A stretch of 40,760 bases of DNA from Clostridia bacterium. GTDB lineage: Bacteria; Bacillota; Clostridia; Oscillospirales; CAG-272. The stretch spans positions 1-40,760 of the forward strand of contig JAFRQK010000013.1 of NCBI GenBank assembly GCA_017428635.1, given 5' to 3'. Of this stretch, positions 16,580 to 24,177 are shown in pieces (the stretch's first letter is position 1; each line of letters opens with the position of its first letter). The notes under the pieces are model-generated. The model worked only from the letters and a program-made list of their open reading frames with translations. It ran no database searches and was not told where the DNA came from. The position numbers were made by a program, and so were the translations under genes.

Positions 16580-17593
16580 ATGAAACGAACTTTCACGGTT
16601 TTTCTGGCCGTATGTATGCTGCTTTTAACTCCGGTCGGGTGCGGTTCGAGGCCCGATCCGGAGCCCGCCTCCGTGGGAGAGGACACGGCGCCCGCGGGAA
16701 ACGCGCCTTCGATCGAGTACGACCCCAAAACGGCGACGGTCCGCGTGACGGGGGCCGACGACTACGCGGCGCTTTCGTTTCCCGACGAGATCAAAGACGC
16801 GCGCGTGGTGGAGGTCATGGACGACGATTTCACACTCAGCGCATACCTCGTCAAGCTGCGGGTACGGGGTTTTGACGAGCAGACGGAACTGTCCGGCCTG
16901 ATCGACAGGACGGCGAAGAGCCTCCGCTTTATCCGACAGTATCTGCGCGAGAACGCCGGCGCGGCTTACCCTTCCGACCTCGCGGCGCTTCCGGTCGACG
17001 TGAAGATCGACAGTACGTACGAGTATCGGACGGACAAAGACCGTATAACGCTGAGGCTCGACGAAGTCGGAGCGCACCGGGAGTTTCTTTATCTGCTCGC
17101 CCTGATGGACTGCGACGCCGTCGGCTGGGAACATCTGGGCTACGCGTGGTACGTCGGGACCTGTATCAACCCTTATACTGAAGTTATCAACGAATGGCCG
17201 ATCGTGCCGGAGTTGCCCTACTATACGCAGTGCCTCGCGGGAGGCGTCGATCCCGATAATATGACCGCCGCGGATTTCCGCACGGTCTACGACGCATGCG
17301 CGCGGGTCTGCTTTGACAAAGGACTGACGGGCTGGGGAAGCTATTGCGAAAGCCGTCCCGTCACGGATGAACCCGACTTTTCGCGGACGATAAACAAAGA
17401 ACCGGGAGATACCCTGCTGGCAGCTTTCCCGGCGGCGTCTTTCCTCGCGTGGCTGGACGAAGCCCACGGCTTCGAGCAGCTCAGCATGTTCTGCTTCGGA
17501 CAGAAGAGTTTTGAAGAAGCGTTCGGCACGAGCTTCAACGTCGCGTACAAAACGTGGCGCATGTGGATCATGGATAACTATCCCGCGGAGTGA
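16580..17593 (+). CDS. Lipoprotein of unknown function, possibly a degenerate metallopeptidase-like fold
   Basis: The ATG is preceded by GGGGGA nine nt upstream. Residues 1-21 form a lipoprotein signal with lipobox LTPVGC, so the protein is expected to be attached outside the membrane. The mature 316 residues are soluble. A helical core (EFLYLLALMDCDAVGWEHLGYAWYVGTCIN) and a C-terminal segment (SFEEAFGTSFNVAYKTWRMWI) recall the layout of peptidase-MA-like gluzincins, where a helix with HExxH is followed by a second helix with a glutamate. No HExxH is present, so if the relation holds, the protein is inactive or changed. I do not recognise the family with confidence. It is probably monocistronic, with its own promoter and terminator. 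Confidence 0.7.
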   Translation: MKRTFTVFLAVCMLLLTPVGCGSRPDPEPASVGEDTAPAGNAPSIEYDPKTATVRVTGADDYAALSFPDEIKDARVVEVMDDDFTLSAYLVKLRVRGFDEQTELSGLIDRTAKSLRFIRQYLRENAGAAYPSDLAALPVDVKIDSTYEYRTDKDRITLRLDEVGAHREFLYLLALMDCDAVGWEHLGYAWYVGTCINPYTEVINEWPIVPELPYYTQCLAGGVDPDNMTAADFRTVYDACARVCFDKGLTGWGSYCESRPVTDEPDFSRTINKEPGDTLLAAFPAASFLAWLDEAHGFEQLSMFCFGQKSFEEAFGTSFNVAYKTWRMWIMDNYPAE

Positions 17594-17613
17594 CGGGTCC
17601 TGTGATAAGGATA

Positions 17614-17650
17614 AAAAACAGGTACGGCTGCTTGACCGTACCTGCTTTTT
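17614..17650 (+). terminator. Terminator after the lipoprotein gene
   Basis: CAGGTACGG (17619-17627) and CCGTACCTG (17636-17644) around an 8-nt loop, preceded by AAAAAA and followed by CTTTTT. The stem is unrelated to the ATCCCC family used elsewhere. Confidence 0.9.
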
Positions 17651-17737
17651 CTGCTTTTTATTTTGTGAGAAACCCGCGCAGCCCGCGCCGTTCGTCCTCG
17701 CTCGCGCCCGCCGCGGCTGGCGGAACAGAACGGCGCG

Positions 17738-19198
17738 TTAACCGTTTATCACCCTGAGCCCGACCCCGGCGCCGTAGCGCGTCCCGTCGCGGTCGTAGAC
17801 CACCGACGCGCCGCCGGGAAGCCCCGTCACGGCGAAAAAGTCCCACCCGTCGGGGATCATCGGATCGGCGGCCGTCACTCCGCAGTCTCGGCTTATCCCG
17901 AGAAGTCCCGACAGAACGAGATCGCAGAACGTCGAGTGGTTGTAATCCTTTCCCCGCTCGCGCAGCCCGCCGTTTTCGGCGTGCTTTTTTCTTATCAGTT
18001 CGTCGCGGCAGTACCATCTGCCCGTGAACGGGTGCATATTCTCGTCTATGAAACAGACTTCATCCCAGTCGTCTTTTTTCAGCCTGTGCGACAGGGCGTA
18101 CTGTCTGAGGAGCGCGTAATAGTCCTCTTTTGAAACGACCGATCCGTCGCCGCGGCGGCGTATCATATTCGCGAGCGCGGTCAGCGTCTGCGCCGTGGCG
18201 TACGGCCACACGTAACCGTTCCAGAGGCACTCGTGATCGTTTTCGAACATGAATCGCGGGTGGCGTCTCTCCGCGGTCGTCAGCCCGTACGGCGCGGCAA
18301 AACCGTCCGTGTCGAGCAGTTCCGCGAACGCGCCGTCGCGTCCTTTGTCGGCGAATCCGAAATACCACGGCAGATATCCGACGAGTTCTCTCGCGCGGTG
18401 CTCCAGGGACACCTCGGGGCGCTCGTCCCACGCCGCCTCGTCCTCCGCTCCGCACGGGATCGTCCTGTAGAAATCGCCGTCCCACAGAAGCGCGTCGATC
18501 CGCTCGCGTATCCGGTCCGCCTTGCCGCGGTAAGTACGGGCGACAGAATCAAGGCCGGCCCGCTCCGCCATGCGTGAGATCGCGTACGCGTCCCCGCACA
18601 TATACGAGTTGAGCGTCGGGCGGATGCCCGGACCGCTGATCGACAGTTCCATCCCGTCACGGTCGTCGTGCGACCAGAACAGCCCGCAGGGGCGGGCGCT
18701 TATCTCCTCGCGCTTCTCATACAGCGCGGCGAGTTTCCCGACCGTCACGCCGAGAGTTTCGGGGCGGGGGTGAAGAGAATACAGGGCCTCGACCGACGAG
18801 GCGAACCACGTGCTGTACGACAGACCGTCGCCGAACCCGTCGAGCCAGAAGTACACGTATTCCCAGCAGAGATCGCCGTCCCTCAGCCAGCGCGCCTCGC
18901 GCAGATGGTGGCCGAGAGGACAGTTTATGGAGTTGTACGGTCCCGCCCAGCACACGGGAGGCAGAAATTCCGTGAGGATCCTTCCGTGAGGCGTCGTCCT
19001 GATATGCTTTCTGAGCGTCCAGAGGCGGAAATAATACGTTTTTTCAAGTTCCGCGTCGGGACAGTCGAGAAGAGGGGCGTTGTTCCTGAGAAAGTCAAGC
19101 GCGCCGGCATTGTCGATATCGCCCGCATAGATCTCTTCGTCCGCCGAATTGAACTCTTCGACATACCCGCGCAGTTTTTCGGTAAGATCAGGCAGCAT
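17738..19198 (-). CDS. Glycoside hydrolase, MGH1/GH63-like (alpha/alpha)6 barrel
   Basis: A 486-residue protein from ATG 19198, with an ideal AAGGAGG five nt upstream; the TTG at 19216 has no such support. No signal peptide is visible. Motifs of the mannosylglycerate-hydrolase-like and GH63 superfamily are present: PLGHHLREARWLRD, SYSTWFASSVEALY, SGPGIRPTLNSYMCGDAYAISRMAE, ECLWNGYVWPYATAQTLTAL and KDYNHSTFCDLVLSGLLG. The C-terminal tail (VVYDRDGTRYGAGVGLRV) forms a short beta-sandwich-like end often seen after the barrel. It probably hydrolyses an oligosaccharide in the cytoplasm; the substrate is unknown. It is distinct from the glycosidase at 8244 and only distantly similar to it. It lies downstream of a 47-codon gene whose stop codon is eleven nt before this start, so the two are probably translationally coupled. 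Confidence 0.8.
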   Translation of the reverse strand: MLPDLTEKLRGYVEEFNSADEEIYAGDIDNAGALDFLRNNAPLLDCPDAELEKTYYFRLWTLRKHIRTTPHGRILTEFLPPVCWAGPYNSINCPLGHHLREARWLRDGDLCWEYVYFWLDGFGDGLSYSTWFASSVEALYSLHPRPETLGVTVGKLAALYEKREEISARPCGLFWSHDDRDGMELSISGPGIRPTLNSYMCGDAYAISRMAERAGLDSVARTYRGKADRIRERIDALLWDGDFYRTIPCGAEDEAAWDERPEVSLEHRARELVGYLPWYFGFADKGRDGAFAELLDTDGFAAPYGLTTAERRHPRFMFENDHECLWNGYVWPYATAQTLTALANMIRRRGDGSVVSKEDYYALLRQYALSHRLKKDDWDEVCFIDENMHPFTGRWYCRDELIRKKHAENGGLRERGKDYNHSTFCDLVLSGLLGISRDCGVTAADPMIPDGWDFFAVTGLPGGASVVYDRDGTRYGAGVGLRVING

Positions 19199-19208
19199 AG
19201 CCTCCTCC

Positions 19209-19352
19209 TTATTCAAAATCTTCCGGGCTGAAATCGCCCGCCCGTTCCGCCAGACCGATAAATTCGGAATTTCCGTTTCTTCCGTTGTACCATATCCGCC
19301 AGACGTCCGCCGCCCCGTCGTAAATCGGATTCTTCTCGTGTTTTTGAAACAT
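19209..19352 (-). CDS. 47-residue acidic small protein upstream of the glycosidase
   Basis: A small open frame starts at ATG 19352 after GAGGAGA and ends in TAA (19209-19211), directly followed by the glycosidase ribosome binding site. The translation begins MFQKHEKNPIYDGAADVWRI and ends FSPEDFE. It contains two WR/WY aromatic clusters and no membrane segment. Support comes from the ribosome binding site, a promoter with correct spacing upstream and the tight coupling to the next gene. I do not know the family. It could be a leader peptide or an accessory protein of the enzyme. Confidence 0.65.
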   Translation of the reverse strand: MFQKHEKNPIYDGAADVWRIWYNGRNGNSEFIGLAERAGDFSPEDFE

Positions 19353-19384
19353 CGCGCTCTCCTCGGTTTGTCATTCCGTCTACA

Positions 19385-19413
19385 ATTCTATCATAACGGG
19401 CGGCTCTTTTCAA
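19385..19413 (-). promoter_or_regulatory. Promoter for the small-ORF/glycosidase operon
   Basis: On the minus strand TTGAAA (19413-19408), 17-bp spacer ending TATGA, TAGAAT (19390-19385). It is divergent from the promoter at 19454-19482, with a GCCGCC/GGCGGC hairpin (19418-19442) between them. Confidence 0.75.
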
Positions 19414-19453
19414 CAACGCCGCCGCGCTACGAAAAAGGCGGCAGGGTTTTCTC

Positions 19454-19482
19454 TTTACTGCGGGGCCGGGATATGGTACAAT
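19454..19482 (+). promoter_or_regulatory. Promoter for the winged-helix/MBL-rubredoxin operon
   Basis: TTTACT (19454-19459), 17-bp spacer ending TATGG, TACAAT (19477-19482). Confidence 0.85.
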
Positions 19483-19548
19483 AGAGAACGGAGAAAGACG
19501 GAAATATGCGGAGCGTATCCGCAAATAAATAAAACGGAGGAGACGTAA

Positions 19549-19731
19549 ATGAAAGAGAAAGAGATCATCCTTGAGGCCATGAAAAAAGCCGGAGAACCGC
19601 TGAACGCGGGAAAAGTCGCCGAACTGACCGGACTCGACCGCAAAGTCGTTGATAAGGCGTTCGCCGAGATGAAAAAAGAAGGTTCCATCGTGTCTCCGGT
19701 GAGATGCAAATGGGAACCCGCCGCAAAATAA
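19549..19731 (+). CDS. Small winged-helix-type DNA-binding protein
   Basis: A 60-residue protein with GGAGGAG upstream of its ATG. The sequence fits a minimal winged helix: helix 1 ([13 protein letters not shown]), helices 2 and 3 ([27 protein letters not shown]) and a short wing strand ([12 protein letters not shown]). It lacks any extra domain. It sits 10 nt before the metallo-beta-lactamase/rubredoxin gene, so a role as a local regulator is plausible. A CxW near the end could sense redox state or metal, but that is speculation. Confidence 0.78.
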   Translation: MKEKEIILEAMKKAGEPLNAGKVAELTGLDRKVVDKAFAEMKKEGSIVSPVRCKWEPAAK

Positions 19732-19741
19732 GGAGAACTCT

Positions 19742-20683
19742 ATGATCATCAAAGCGGTAAAATTCAGAAAAGACGGATTTTACACCCAGCCGTTCATCTT
19801 CGGCGGCGAGGACGGTCCCGACAAGTACGATAAGAATATCCGCTATCGCGGCAGTCTGCAGAATTATCTGATAGACACCGGCGACGAGGTGATCCTCGTC
19901 GACACGGGGCTCCCCGCCGGTACGCCGGAGGAAGTGCCGGACGAGAACAGCCCGATCTTTACCGGAAAAGATATATGCGGTTATATGGAAGCCTTCGCCG
20001 CGCTCGGATACAGGCCCGAGCAGGTCACGAAGATCCTGCTGACGCATAAGCACGCTGACCATTCGGGAGAGCTGCGTTCCTTCCCGAACGCGAAGATCTA
20101 CGTCGGCGCGGAGGAGGTATCCGCCGCGGAACTTCAGGGGCTTGACAATATCGTGCCGGTCGAATATACGGACGGCGCGTATTACAATTTCCCGGAAAGC
20201 CAGAAGATCGCGGACGGCGTGTATTTCATTAAGGCCAAAGGTCACACGCACGGCAACAGCATCGTGATCGCGGAAGAAGGCGGTCTGTTCTATATGCTCC
20301 ACGGAGATATCACCTATATGGACGAGGCGCTGTACGAGAACAAGCTCTCGGTGGTGTTTGAGGATCTTCCCGCGGCGCGCGAGACGCTTGACCGCGTCCG
20401 CGAGTTCGTCCGCAGCCATCCGACGGTCTACTGCGGGACGCATACGCCGCAGGGATACGAAAATCTTGAGGCAAAGCGCGTGATCGATCTCGATCGTCCG
20501 GTCCCGACAGTCCTCGCCGAGGTCGACTTCAGCGCGGCGGAGGCGAGCGGGAAATACGTCTGCTCGGTCTGCGGCTACGTTTACGACCCCGCGGAGCACG
20601 ACGGCGTCGCGTTTGAAGATCTGCCCGACGACTGGAAATGCCCTAGGTGCAAGCAGCCGAAGGAGAAGTTCAACAGGGCGTGA
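19742..20683 (+). CDS. Metallo-beta-lactamase-fold hydrolase fused to rubredoxin
   Basis: A 313-residue protein with AAGGAG six nt before the ATG, in one operon with the small DNA-binding protein. Residues about 20-240 form an MBL-fold domain: [16 protein letters not shown], the metal motif THKHADHSG (HxHxDH), a second-histidine segment [22 protein letters not shown] with the bridging aspartate, and CGTHTPQGY with the last histidine. Residues about 262-313 are a rubredoxin domain: [17 protein letters not shown] and [13 protein letters not shown], with four cysteines for one iron. MBL proteins linked to rubredoxin occur in anaerobes and are often associated with oxygen or redox stress. Flavin-binding as in flavodiiron proteins is not indicated here, because no flavodoxin domain is present. 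The exact substrate is unknown. Confidence 0.88.
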   Translation: MIIKAVKFRKDGFYTQPFIFGGEDGPDKYDKNIRYRGSLQNYLIDTGDEVILVDTGLPAGTPEEVPDENSPIFTGKDICGYMEAFAALGYRPEQVTKILLTHKHADHSGELRSFPNAKIYVGAEEVSAAELQGLDNIVPVEYTDGAYYNFPESQKIADGVYFIKAKGHTHGNSIVIAEEGGLFYMLHGDITYMDEALYENKLSVVFEDLPAARETLDRVREFVRSHPTVYCGTHTPQGYENLEAKRVIDLDRPVPTVLAEVDFSAAEASGKYVCSVCGYVYDPAEHDGVAFEDLPDDWKCPRCKQPKEKFNRA

Positions 20684-20733
20684 GATTCTGCGGGAACGGG
20701 CCGTAAGGACCCGGCTTGACGATAAGATCATAT

Positions 20734-21156
20734 TCAAAACAGGTCTCTGCCTTTGAGGACAGAGACCTGTTTTTTCATTTCTGTTCCGACTGTTCCCTGC
20801 CGCCGCACGGACGTGAGCAGCATCGCCATGGCGTGTTCCGCCACGGCGTACGGGGAATACGCGGGAACGTGGACGACGTGGATCTTTCCGAAAGCGTGCC
20901 GTACGTCAACGTTGTTGTACCCTGCCGAGCGCAGGGCGATCAGCTTCACGCCGAGCGCGTAAAGGCGGTCGATCGCCGCGGCGTTCACCGTATCGTTGAC
21001 GAAAACGCACACCGCGTCGCACCCGTTCGCAAGATCGGCGGTGTCCTCGTTAAGTTTCGTTTCCAGATATTTGAACCTCACTCCGCGAGGTGCGCCGTAC
21101 CGCTCGAACGACGGCTTATCGTACGCCTTTGCGTCGTAAAATGCAACCTTTATCAT
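20734..21156 (-). pseudogene. Truncated D-2-hydroxyacid (D-lactate) dehydrogenase, N-terminal part only
   Basis: The 140-codon frame starts at ATG 21156 and matches the beginning of D-lactate dehydrogenase-type D-2-hydroxyacid dehydrogenases (MIKVAFYDAKAYDKPSFE, GVKLIALRSAGYNNVD, VPAYSPYAVAEHAMAMLL). Intact members are about 330 residues. Homology ends near LLTSVRR, just before the GxGxxG NAD-binding segment. The remaining residues are encoded by a terminator hairpin, and the stop (20734-20736) lies at its far side. The NAD-binding domain and catalytic histidine are therefore missing and no enzyme activity is expected. Deletion at the junction with the MBL-rubredoxin operon is the simplest explanation. 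The gene lies 42 nt behind the SLH-beta-helix gene on the same strand and may still be transcribed from it. Confidence 0.85.
20736..20775 (+). terminator. Bidirectional terminator between MBL-rubredoxin gene and the truncated dehydrogenase
   Basis: AAAACAGGTCTCTG (20736-20749) and CAGAGACCTGTTTT (20760-20773) form a 14-bp perfect stem; six T follow on the plus strand and TTTT on the minus strand. Confidence 0.92.
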
Positions 21157-21198
21157 GTTTTACGCGATCCTTTCGATACATTGTAACGTTTTTTCTGA

Positions 21199-23991
21199 CT
21201 AATATCTCCCGATCGATTCAAAACGGATATCCGGGAAACCGGAATCCCCGCGTATCCGGTAGTCTCCGACGGTGGGATTCACAAACAGAGGATTCACATC
21301 CAGAGTGTAGCTCAGGTTGTCCTCGATGGTCGAGTATTGTGCGAGCATCTCCTCATATTCCGTCGACTCCCCTTTTGCGTTGAAGCCGCGATTGCCGGTT
21401 ATCACAAGGGACGAGTTCTCGCAGAATTCTTTTTCCTCCCAACGGTCGAGGTCGGTGGTGACGTCAAAAAATCCGGGCCAGTTCTCCTCGGCGTACCCTT
21501 TATACTCGGGGTGCTCGTCAAAGAACCCGAACAGACTTACCCATCTTCCGTAAGTCCATGCGAAGTGTGCGGCGGGATCCGGGTCGCCGGAGGTCATCCC
21601 CTCTATGACCGCCCTTGTATGGCCGGTCGTATAGCCGCACCCCTCTTTTCCGTAGACCGTCACGTTGTCGCGGAACGAGTTGAACTTGCAGATATCGTTG
21701 TTCATAGCTCCGCCTTCTGCTTGGAAAAACAGATTCGACACTACGGCGGTTCCTATGGCGTTGTCCAGGTAAATATTCATCCGGGAGTAACCGTCGCCGT
21801 GCATATTCATGAAAAGGTTGTACCTGATCCGGTTTCCGCACGTTCCGAAATAACAGCTCTGACCTATGGCTCCCGTATCGTTCCCGTTGAAGCAGGCGTC
21901 GTCGAACACGTTGTATTCAACGACGGCGCCCACGGACATATTCATGTCCACACATTGCCAGTAACACCTCTTGAAGCAGTTGTGGCTGACAAGAGGCTCC
22001 GGCAGGCAAACGCAAACCGCGGCAAGATTTCCGATCCTAAGGCCGGTCAGAGTGAAAAAGTTGTTGTCGACGACGACGTTTTTCCCCGTGGTGAACAGGC
22101 GGCCGCCGCTGTATACGTTATCGGGTGAGAAGCCGTCGTTATCGGCCTCGGTCACCAGGACGGCGCGCCCGACCGCGGAGGAGAAATCGCACCGGGTGAT
22201 GAGAATATCGAGCGGCTCGCCATCATTTGCCGCTCGGATCTCGATCATATTCTTAGAGGCGCATCCGGAGAAGGAACAGCGGTCAATCGTAAGTCCGCGG
22301 GGATGGTTCAGCGCCCGTATCACGTATTTGCTCGAATTATTGAAATTCAGGCCGAGCAGAGTGACGTACCCGACGTTCTCCCCGAGAGTCAACATTCCGC
22401 CTTCCTCTCCCCCGGTATAGTAAAATTCGCTTTCGAATATCCGCGACGACTTTCCTCCGACGAAGTGATAGTCTCCGGACGGGTCGTACACGTAGAAAGT
22501 GCCGGTGTCCCCGTCGATCCAGAACTCGCCCTTCGCGTCAAGCTCGTCGGACACGTTCAGGATCGCCATCTGGTAGTAGTCGTAAGCGAAGCCCTCTTCG
22601 GTCCGCAGGTGGCCCATGAAATAAGCGTCCTCGGGATGCGGAACGCAGACGATCACGTCGCCGTTATCCGGGTCGACGGTAAATCCGTCGGTTTCGAGCA
22701 TATCCTTGTACCACCCGGTGATGATGTATCCGTACAGGATCATCCCCTTCACGCTGCGGTAGGTGGGGATCCGCTTCTTGAACAACTGCTGGTATATGCG
22801 GATGTGGTGATCGTCCTCCGTTTTTCCCGCCTGAATGAGATAATCCGTACCGTCGGAATACAAATTGGGGAAACGGGCGAGGTTGAGCGCGCCGTTTTCC
22901 GAGAGGATCAGGCACGTCACGGGGTCATATTCGGTGAGTCTGTCCGATATGTCGGCTTTTCTGATCCGGTCGGCGGCCTTTTCCGGGAAAAGGGCTTTTT
23001 CTTCGTCGTCAAGCGGCGAGAATTCCTCAGCCTTTACGTCAAACCCGTTGTTGAAGACGACGTCGCCGTCGCCGTATTTGCAGTAGGTGATCGGGCACTC
23101 CGCCGTGCCTGAGTCTTCCTCGGTCAGCTCGATCGAGAGCGGACCGTAATCGCCCGCCATGAAGGCGACCTTGATACCGCTCCGTCCCGTCCTGTCGAGC
23201 GTGCGCACCGCGTCGCGGGCGCGCTCCCACGTTCTGAAAGGATGAGCGAAGGATCCGTCGTTATCATCGGAACCGTCCGCCGAAACGTAGAAATCGGCGT
23301 CCGTCACGAGCGGGTAATCGGGTTCCGTGTAATGCGAGAACAGAACAGGTTCGTTATACGCGAGTTTGAACGATCCGTCGTATCTTTCGATTATCGCCGC
23401 GAACTGCTCGCGGGTCGCATATCCGTCCGGCGCGAGTCGGTTGCCGTCCGTGCCGTTGATGATGCCGGCTTTTACCGCCCACTCGAGCGGTTCGTTCGCC
23501 CAGCTCGACACTTTTTCGTCGTCCGCAAACGTGGAAAGATCCGCTCTTTCGGGAACGGATACCGGAGCGGTCGAAGAAAACCTGAACAGCATCGTCACGA
23601 GCTGTTCCCGGGTGATCAGTCCGTTCGGGTCGAACGCCGTTTCGGAGACGCCCATAACGACGCCCGCCTCCTTCGCCCACGCTACGGCGTCGGTGTACCA
23701 TTCTCCCGCGGGGACGTCGGAAAATCCGCTCGGAGCGGCCGGTGCGGGAGATCCCTCGCGCCGCCACAGAACGGTCGCGACCATCGCGCGGGTCAGCGGT
23801 CCCTCGGGATCGAATCTCCCTCCGCCGACGCCGTTCATGTAGCCCTCTTTGAGTGCGTATTCAATCGATCCCGCGCTCCATCTGTCCGCTTCGACGTCGG
23901 AAAACGCATTTGCCGCGGACGCAGGCACAGCCGCGGCGATCGCCGCCGCGAGCATTATCGTCGCAATGAAGAGAGAGATGATTTTTTTCAT
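21199..23991 (-). CDS. SLH x3 plus right-handed beta-helix surface protein
   Basis: The start is ATG 23991, with CCGGAGGA nearby; the in-frame ATG at 24033 would put non-signal sequence before the signal peptide. This gives 930 aa. Residues 1-27 form the signal peptide (KKIISLFIATIMLAAAIAAA). Three SLH repeats follow (to about residue 225), then HYTEPDYPLVTDADFYVSADG, the same linker as in the partial protein at position 2. The beta-helix body has N/D-rich turns (NNFFTLTGLRIGNLAA, NNSSKYVIRALNH, YNVFDDACFNGNDTGA) and LDAKGEFWIDGDTGTFYVYDP. The end is NPTVGDYRIRGDSGF...SIGRY. The similarity to the partial protein at the left edge is especially high around GRSGIKVAFMAGDYG, suggesting these two are close relatives. 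No clear promoter was found, so transcription may come from the gene at 26943. Confidence 0.88.
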   Translation of the reverse strand: MKKIISLFIATIMLAAAIAAAVPASAANAFSDVEADRWSAGSIEYALKEGYMNGVGGGRFDPEGPLTRAMVATVLWRREGSPAPAAPSGFSDVPAGEWYTDAVAWAKEAGVVMGVSETAFDPNGLITREQLVTMLFRFSSTAPVSVPERADLSTFADDEKVSSWANEPLEWAVKAGIINGTDGNRLAPDGYATREQFAAIIERYDGSFKLAYNEPVLFSHYTEPDYPLVTDADFYVSADGSDDNDGSFAHPFRTWERARDAVRTLDRTGRSGIKVAFMAGDYGPLSIELTEEDSGTAECPITYCKYGDGDVVFNNGFDVKAEEFSPLDDEEKALFPEKAADRIRKADISDRLTEYDPVTCLILSENGALNLARFPNLYSDGTDYLIQAGKTEDDHHIRIYQQLFKKRIPTYRSVKGMILYGYIITGWYKDMLETDGFTVDPDNGDVIVCVPHPEDAYFMGHLRTEEGFAYDYYQMAILNVSDELDAKGEFWIDGDTGTFYVYDPSGDYHFVGGKSSRIFESEFYYTGGEEGGMLTLGENVGYVTLLGLNFNNSSKYVIRALNHPRGLTIDRCSFSGCASKNMIEIRAANDGEPLDILITRCDFSSAVGRAVLVTEADNDGFSPDNVYSGGRLFTTGKNVVVDNNFFTLTGLRIGNLAAVCVCLPEPLVSHNCFKRCYWQCVDMNMSVGAVVEYNVFDDACFNGNDTGAIGQSCYFGTCGNRIRYNLFMNMHGDGYSRMNIYLDNAIGTAVVSNLFFQAEGGAMNNDICKFNSFRDNVTVYGKEGCGYTTGHTRAVIEGMTSGDPDPAAHFAWTYGRWVSLFGFFDEHPEYKGYAEENWPGFFDVTTDLDRWEEKEFCENSSLVITGNRGFNAKGESTEYEEMLAQYSTIEDNLSYTLDVNPLFVNPTVGDYRIRGDSGFPDIRFESIGRY

Positions 23992-24061
23992 ATAACACGT
24001 CCTCCGGTTGAATTGACAATTGACAATTAACAATGGTCAATGGAAAACATTTCGGTAACGT

Positions 24062-24177
24062 CCCGGATTCCGCCGTAAAATATTCCGGGTTTTGCGAAGC
24101 AAAATGAAATGGGTTGGGTCCCATTTCAAAGGGATATTTTATCCGTTATTGATCTGTCTCGAGACAGATCAATAACG
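24062..24177. repeat. Chain of five hairpins ending in a 34-bp perfect palindrome
   Basis: Adjacent hairpins: CCCGGA/TCCGGG (24062-24089), TTTTGC-GAA-GCAAAA (24090-24104), TGAAATGGG/CCCATTTCA (24105-24128), GGATA-TTT-TATCC (24132-24144), and a perfect 17+17 bp palindrome (24144-24177) with CTCGAG at its centre. The palindrome contains the last codons and stop of the gene at 24169. No T-run follows on either strand, so a standard terminator is unlikely. Almost no bases are unpaired between hairpins. Confidence 0.85.

Noticed and set aside
16580-17593. Active zinc metallopeptidase
   Set aside because: Fold-like resemblance only; no HExxH motif is present.
24005-24045. Promoter made of repeated TTGACAATTGACAATT upstream of the gene at 23991
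   Set aside because: No -10 box at proper spacing on the minus strand; treated as an AT-rich repeat.
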